This document shows, piece after piece, positions 61,383 to 64,000 of a DNA stretch of 64,000 nt. The notes beneath the pieces were generated by a model. The model saw only the letters and a list, made by a program, of their open reading frames with translations, did no database searches and was not told the DNA's origin. Positions within the stretch are counted from its first letter, which is position 1. Every line of letters starts with the position of its first letter. The stretch is from the NCBI GenBank assembly GCA_947494445.1, contig CANLVD010000001.1:248001-312000 (forward strand). Reading direction: 5' to 3'. Origin of the DNA: an uncultured Paracoccaceae bacterium (GTDB lineage Bacteria; Pseudomonadota; Alphaproteobacteria; Rhodobacterales; Rhodobacteraceae). A program made the translations under genes and the position numbers.

Positions 61383-62855
61383 ATGAGCATCTCTTCTGCA
61401 CTTTCAAATGCCCTGACCGGTCTGAACGTTGCGTCCCGCAGCGCCGAAGTCGTGTCGGACAATGTGGCCAACGCCATGACACCGGGCTACACGCGTCGGT
61501 CCATCGATGTCAGTTCGATGGTGGTCAACGGCGTCGGGTCTGGTGCAGCAGTGACCGGCATTCGCCTAGAACGCAACGAAGCTCTCCAGTCTGACCGCCG
61601 ACGTGTTGATGCTCAACTTGGTGAGGCAAGTGCCCGTGCAGATGCGGTGCAGCGCATTGCCGATCGTATGGGTGCACCCGGTGAAATCGGTGCGCTTGCT
61701 GAACGGGTAACCCAGTTTGAGGCCGCACTGACGGCTGCCACCAATGACCCGGGCTCAACCACGGTACAGGCAAACCTTCTGGACCGGGCCAAAACCCTTG
61801 CCTCGACCATCAATCAGATTTCAACCGAAAACACCCGCATCCGCATGGAGGCCGACAGCACGATCGAACAGCAGGTTGGCATTGTGAATTCGACACTCAA
61901 GGAAATTTCCAGCCTGAACCGCGAGATCCAGATGCGCGCCGTGTCAGGTGGTGACACGGCGGCCTTGATGGATCAGCGCGATCAACTTGTTGACAGGGTG
62001 TCGAGCATTCTGCCGATCCGCACATCCTCGCGAGAGGATGGCCAGATTGCCCTGTATTCAGGAAACGGTGCGACGCTCGTTGATGGTCTGGTCGCCGAAA
62101 TTGGATTTTCGCCGACGCCGATAATCACTTCAAACATGACGATCGACAACGGCATGCTGTCCGGACTTACGCTCAATGGCAGGCCGATTCCGGTGGGCAA
62201 TGGCGACGGACCTCTGGATGGAGGCAGCCTTTCCGCTCAGTTTGAAATCCGCGACAGCCTGGCGCCAGCCTTCGACGCTGAACTGGACGCCCTGACCGGT
62301 GATCTGATCTCCAGGTTTCAGGATCCAGCAATTGACCCTTCCATGGATCCGGCCGCAATCCCCGCACAAGCTGGCCTATTCACAGATGCCGGCCTGTCGT
62401 TTGATCCCACGTTGCAACAGGGTCTGGCGTCTCGGATATCGGTCAACACGGCCGTGGACCCGTCCAGCGGCGGTGATCTCTGGCGGTTGCGTGACGGCAT
62501 CTATGCTGCCGCCCAGGGTGATGTAGGGGAGAATGGTGTTCTTGTCGCCATGACCAACGCATTCGGAGATATGCGAACACCACCGGCAGGTTCCGGCTTG
62601 CAGGTTGGTGCATCTTTTGCCGGTTTCGTCTCTGAAATGTCGTCCAATCTCTTTGGAGAAGCGATGCAAGCCGGAGAGAAATCTTCCTATCTTGGATCCT
62701 ACAACGATGTCCTTCGGTCAGAAGAAGCGTCGATCAGTGGCGTTGATACGGACCGCGAACTTCAGCAGCTGATCCTGATTGAACAAGCCTATGCGGCCAA
62801 TGCCCGGGTGATTTCTGTTGCTGACAATCTGATCCGCAGTTTGCTGGAGATCTGA
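61383..62855 (+). CDS. flgK: Flagellar hook-associated protein FlgK
   Basis: The 490-residue protein begins MSISSALSNALTGLNVASRS and has the N-terminal flagellar rod motif (SDNVANAMTPGYTRRS), a heptad-rich segment (about 75-190) and the C-terminal motif with EEASISGVDTDRELQQLILIEQAYAAN. It forms the hook-filament junction. TAGGAG precedes the ATG. Followed by flgL one base after the stop. Confidence 0.95.
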   Translation: MSISSALSNALTGLNVASRSAEVVSDNVANAMTPGYTRRSIDVSSMVVNGVGSGAAVTGIRLERNEALQSDRRRVDAQLGEASARADAVQRIADRMGAPGEIGALAERVTQFEAALTAATNDPGSTTVQANLLDRAKTLASTINQISTENTRIRMEADSTIEQQVGIVNSTLKEISSLNREIQMRAVSGGDTAALMDQRDQLVDRVSSILPIRTSSREDGQIALYSGNGATLVDGLVAEIGFSPTPIITSNMTIDNGMLSGLTLNGRPIPVGNGDGPLDGGSLSAQFEIRDSLAPAFDAELDALTGDLISRFQDPAIDPSMDPAAIPAQAGLFTDAGLSFDPTLQQGLASRISVNTAVDPSSGGDLWRLRDGIYAAAQGDVGENGVLVAMTNAFGDMRTPPAGSGLQVGASFAGFVSEMSSNLFGEAMQAGEKSSYLGSYNDVLRSEEASISGVDTDRELQQLILIEQAYAANARVISVADNLIRSLLEI

Positions 62856-62856
62856 G

Positions 62857-63864
62857 ATGAATTTCATGCCCCTTCCTGATCTGGCATTGAACCGCCTGCA
62901 ACAAAGCCAGGTAAGCAATCTTCGCGCCGAACTGCAAACAGCATCGCAGGAACTGACCACCGGTCTGTCTGCGGATCCAGCAGCAAAACTAAATGGCAAT
63001 CTGGCACCCCTGCTGGCAATTGACCGGTCCCTCGCTTTGTCAGATCAACGGATCGCGGATCTGTCTCTGGCATCCAACAAGGCCGGCTTTGCTCAGGCAC
63101 AACTTTCCACCCTGTCGGACCTAGCGGATCGAACCGGCCTTGATCTGATTTCGGCCGTTTCCTCAGGTGATGTGGTCTCGACCAATGCAATTGCCGGTCA
63201 GGCGAGAACTGCACTGGATACGGTTTTCGGAACACTCAACGCCACCTATGCCGGCAGATCACTCTTCTCGGGAGCAGCCGAGGATCGCCCTGCATTGACG
63301 GGCGTCGATCAACTGGTTGCCGATGTGGCGGCCATCATCGATGCGGGGCCAACTCCGGCAGATGCGGAAGCTGCGATTGAAGTCTATTTCAATGACCCAA
63401 CTGGCGGGTTCTCGACAACGATTTACGCAGGATCAACATCGGCTGCACCCTCTGTAGCACTGGATGATCAGGCCCGCCTTGCCTTTCTGCCAAGGGCAGA
63501 TGACCAGTCTGTCCGTGATCTTTTACGCGGGTTGGCGACGACTGCGGCTGTGGCGTCCGGGGCGGGTGCCGCTGATCCGTCCAATCTGTCCGCCCTGTTG
63601 GAACAGGCCGGGCGGCAGGTTTTCAGTGCCAAAACAGCTATTGTCGCCCTGAAAGCAGAGCTGGGGGTTTCCGAAGAAAAACTCGATGAATCACTCGGTT
63701 TTCAAACCTCCCTGTCCCAGACGCTTGCGATGTCCCGAAATGACCTGGTCGCGGTTGATCCATATGCCGCAGCCACACGATTCACCGCATTGGAAGGTCA
63801 ACTGGCCTCACTGTATACTGTAACCGCACGGCTGAGTGGCCTTCGGTTGACCAACTTCCTTTAA
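62857..63864 (+). CDS. flgL: Flagellar hook-associated protein FlgL
   Basis: The 335-residue protein resembles flagellin/FlgL at both ends: NRLQQSQVSNLRAELQTASQELTTGL near the N-terminus and the helical C-terminus with QTLAMSRNDLVAVDPYAAATRFTALEGQL. The middle is a short D2-like domain. It is the junction protein distal to FlgK. One base after flgK stop, so the pair is translationally linked. Confidence 0.9.
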   Translation: MNFMPLPDLALNRLQQSQVSNLRAELQTASQELTTGLSADPAAKLNGNLAPLLAIDRSLALSDQRIADLSLASNKAGFAQAQLSTLSDLADRTGLDLISAVSSGDVVSTNAIAGQARTALDTVFGTLNATYAGRSLFSGAAEDRPALTGVDQLVADVAAIIDAGPTPADAEAAIEVYFNDPTGGFSTTIYAGSTSAAPSVALDDQARLAFLPRADDQSVRDLLRGLATTAAVASGAGAADPSNLSALLEQAGRQVFSAKTAIVALKAELGVSEEKLDESLGFQTSLSQTLAMSRNDLVAVDPYAAATRFTALEGQLASLYTVTARLSGLRLTNFL

Positions 63865-63868
63865 GGAT

Positions 63869-64000
63869 ATGAGCTTGATCAGATTCCTGAGCTGCCTTCT
63901 CGCCTTTGCGTTCTTCCTTCCTGGCTTGGGCCAGGCCAACTCTGCGCGGATCAAGGATCTGGTGGAATTCGATGGTGTCAGGGGTAATGATCTTGTCGGC
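63869..64000 (+). CDS. flgI: Flagellar P-ring protein FlgI, 3' end cut by window
   Basis: Only 44 codons are visible. A signal peptide (IRFLSCLLAFAFFLPGLGQA) precedes SARIKDLVEFDGVRGNDLVG, the highly conserved start of mature FlgI. It assembles the periplasmic P-ring. AAGGA precedes ATG 63869, four bases after flgL stop. The rest lies outside the window. Confidence 0.93.
   Translation, partial: MSLIRFLSCLLAFAFFLPGLGQANSARIKDLVEFDGVRGNDLVG

Overview
The window looks like a chromosomal stretch of a marine Rhodobacterales (Roseobacter-group) alphaproteobacterium. This is an inference from gene content: a complete cbb3 oxidase cluster with FNR-type boxes, a form II aerobic CO-dehydrogenase-type set, the beta-hydroxyaspartate cycle genes bhcABCD, a CenR-type response regulator, Rhodobacterales-style glycan proteins (DUF5928, Stf0-type sulfotransferase) and a divergent flagellar cluster. 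The DNA is GC-rich and gene-dense, with many 4-base start/stop overlaps. I found no rRNA, tRNA, insertion sequence, prophage or CRISPR array, and no gene-free stretch longer than 300 bases once starts are corrected.

Layout. (1) 1-8946: surface-polysaccharide block: cysQ (cut by the left edge), kdsB, a GT2 glycosyltransferase, galU, a GT4 enzyme, a GT-A enzyme, a core-2/I-branching-like enzyme with DUF5928, and a Stf0-like sulfotransferase with a probable 1-base frameshift at its start. CysQ removes the PAP that PAPS-dependent sulfotransferases release, so the block suggests a sulfated glycan. (2) 8943-15013, minus strand: rnd-kdsD-lptC-lptA-lptB and hpf-ptsN (Kdo supply, LPS transport, ribosome hibernation, PTS-Ntr), plus an unrecognised small gene and a DUF2259 protein. 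(3) 15113-25199: FNR box, ccoNOQP, a second FNR-like box, ccoGHIS, then a PAS-GGDEF-EAL protein. (4) 25277-30441: a VOC protein, a secreted unknown, a NitT/TauT-type importer, and a PQQ/alcohol-type ABC-2 exporter on the minus strand. (5) 30629-35005: coxG-coxS-coxL-coxM (form II), followed by a strong terminator. (6) 35238-37237: two exported SnoaL-fold proteins and a LysR regulator. (7) 37243-41642, minus strand: bhcA-bhcB-bhcC-bhcD, converting glyoxylate plus glycine to oxaloacetate. (8) 41910-47438: SelO, an effector-like orphan, CenR-like regulator, ribA, an L,D-transpeptidase-like protein and a YggS-family protein. (9) 47545-57928: peptide/amide uptake and breakdown: M20 hydrolase, substrate-binding protein, two permeases, a fused double ATPase, ALDH, SDR and P1 peptidase, interrupted by a minus-strand DUF4386 gene. 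(10) 57936-64000: flagellar genes fliM (minus), then motB, flgE, flgK, flgL and the start of flgI.

The observations I consider most worth a second look are the orphan protein at 43390-44178, whose N-terminus resembles contractile-injection-system cargo; the frameshifted sulfotransferase start at 7602-7605; the bhcABCD cluster with no IclR-type regulator beside it and a perfect hairpin between bhcC and bhcD; and the form II CoxL set next to a PQQ-type exporter. All family assignments come from reading motifs by eye; no database search was run.
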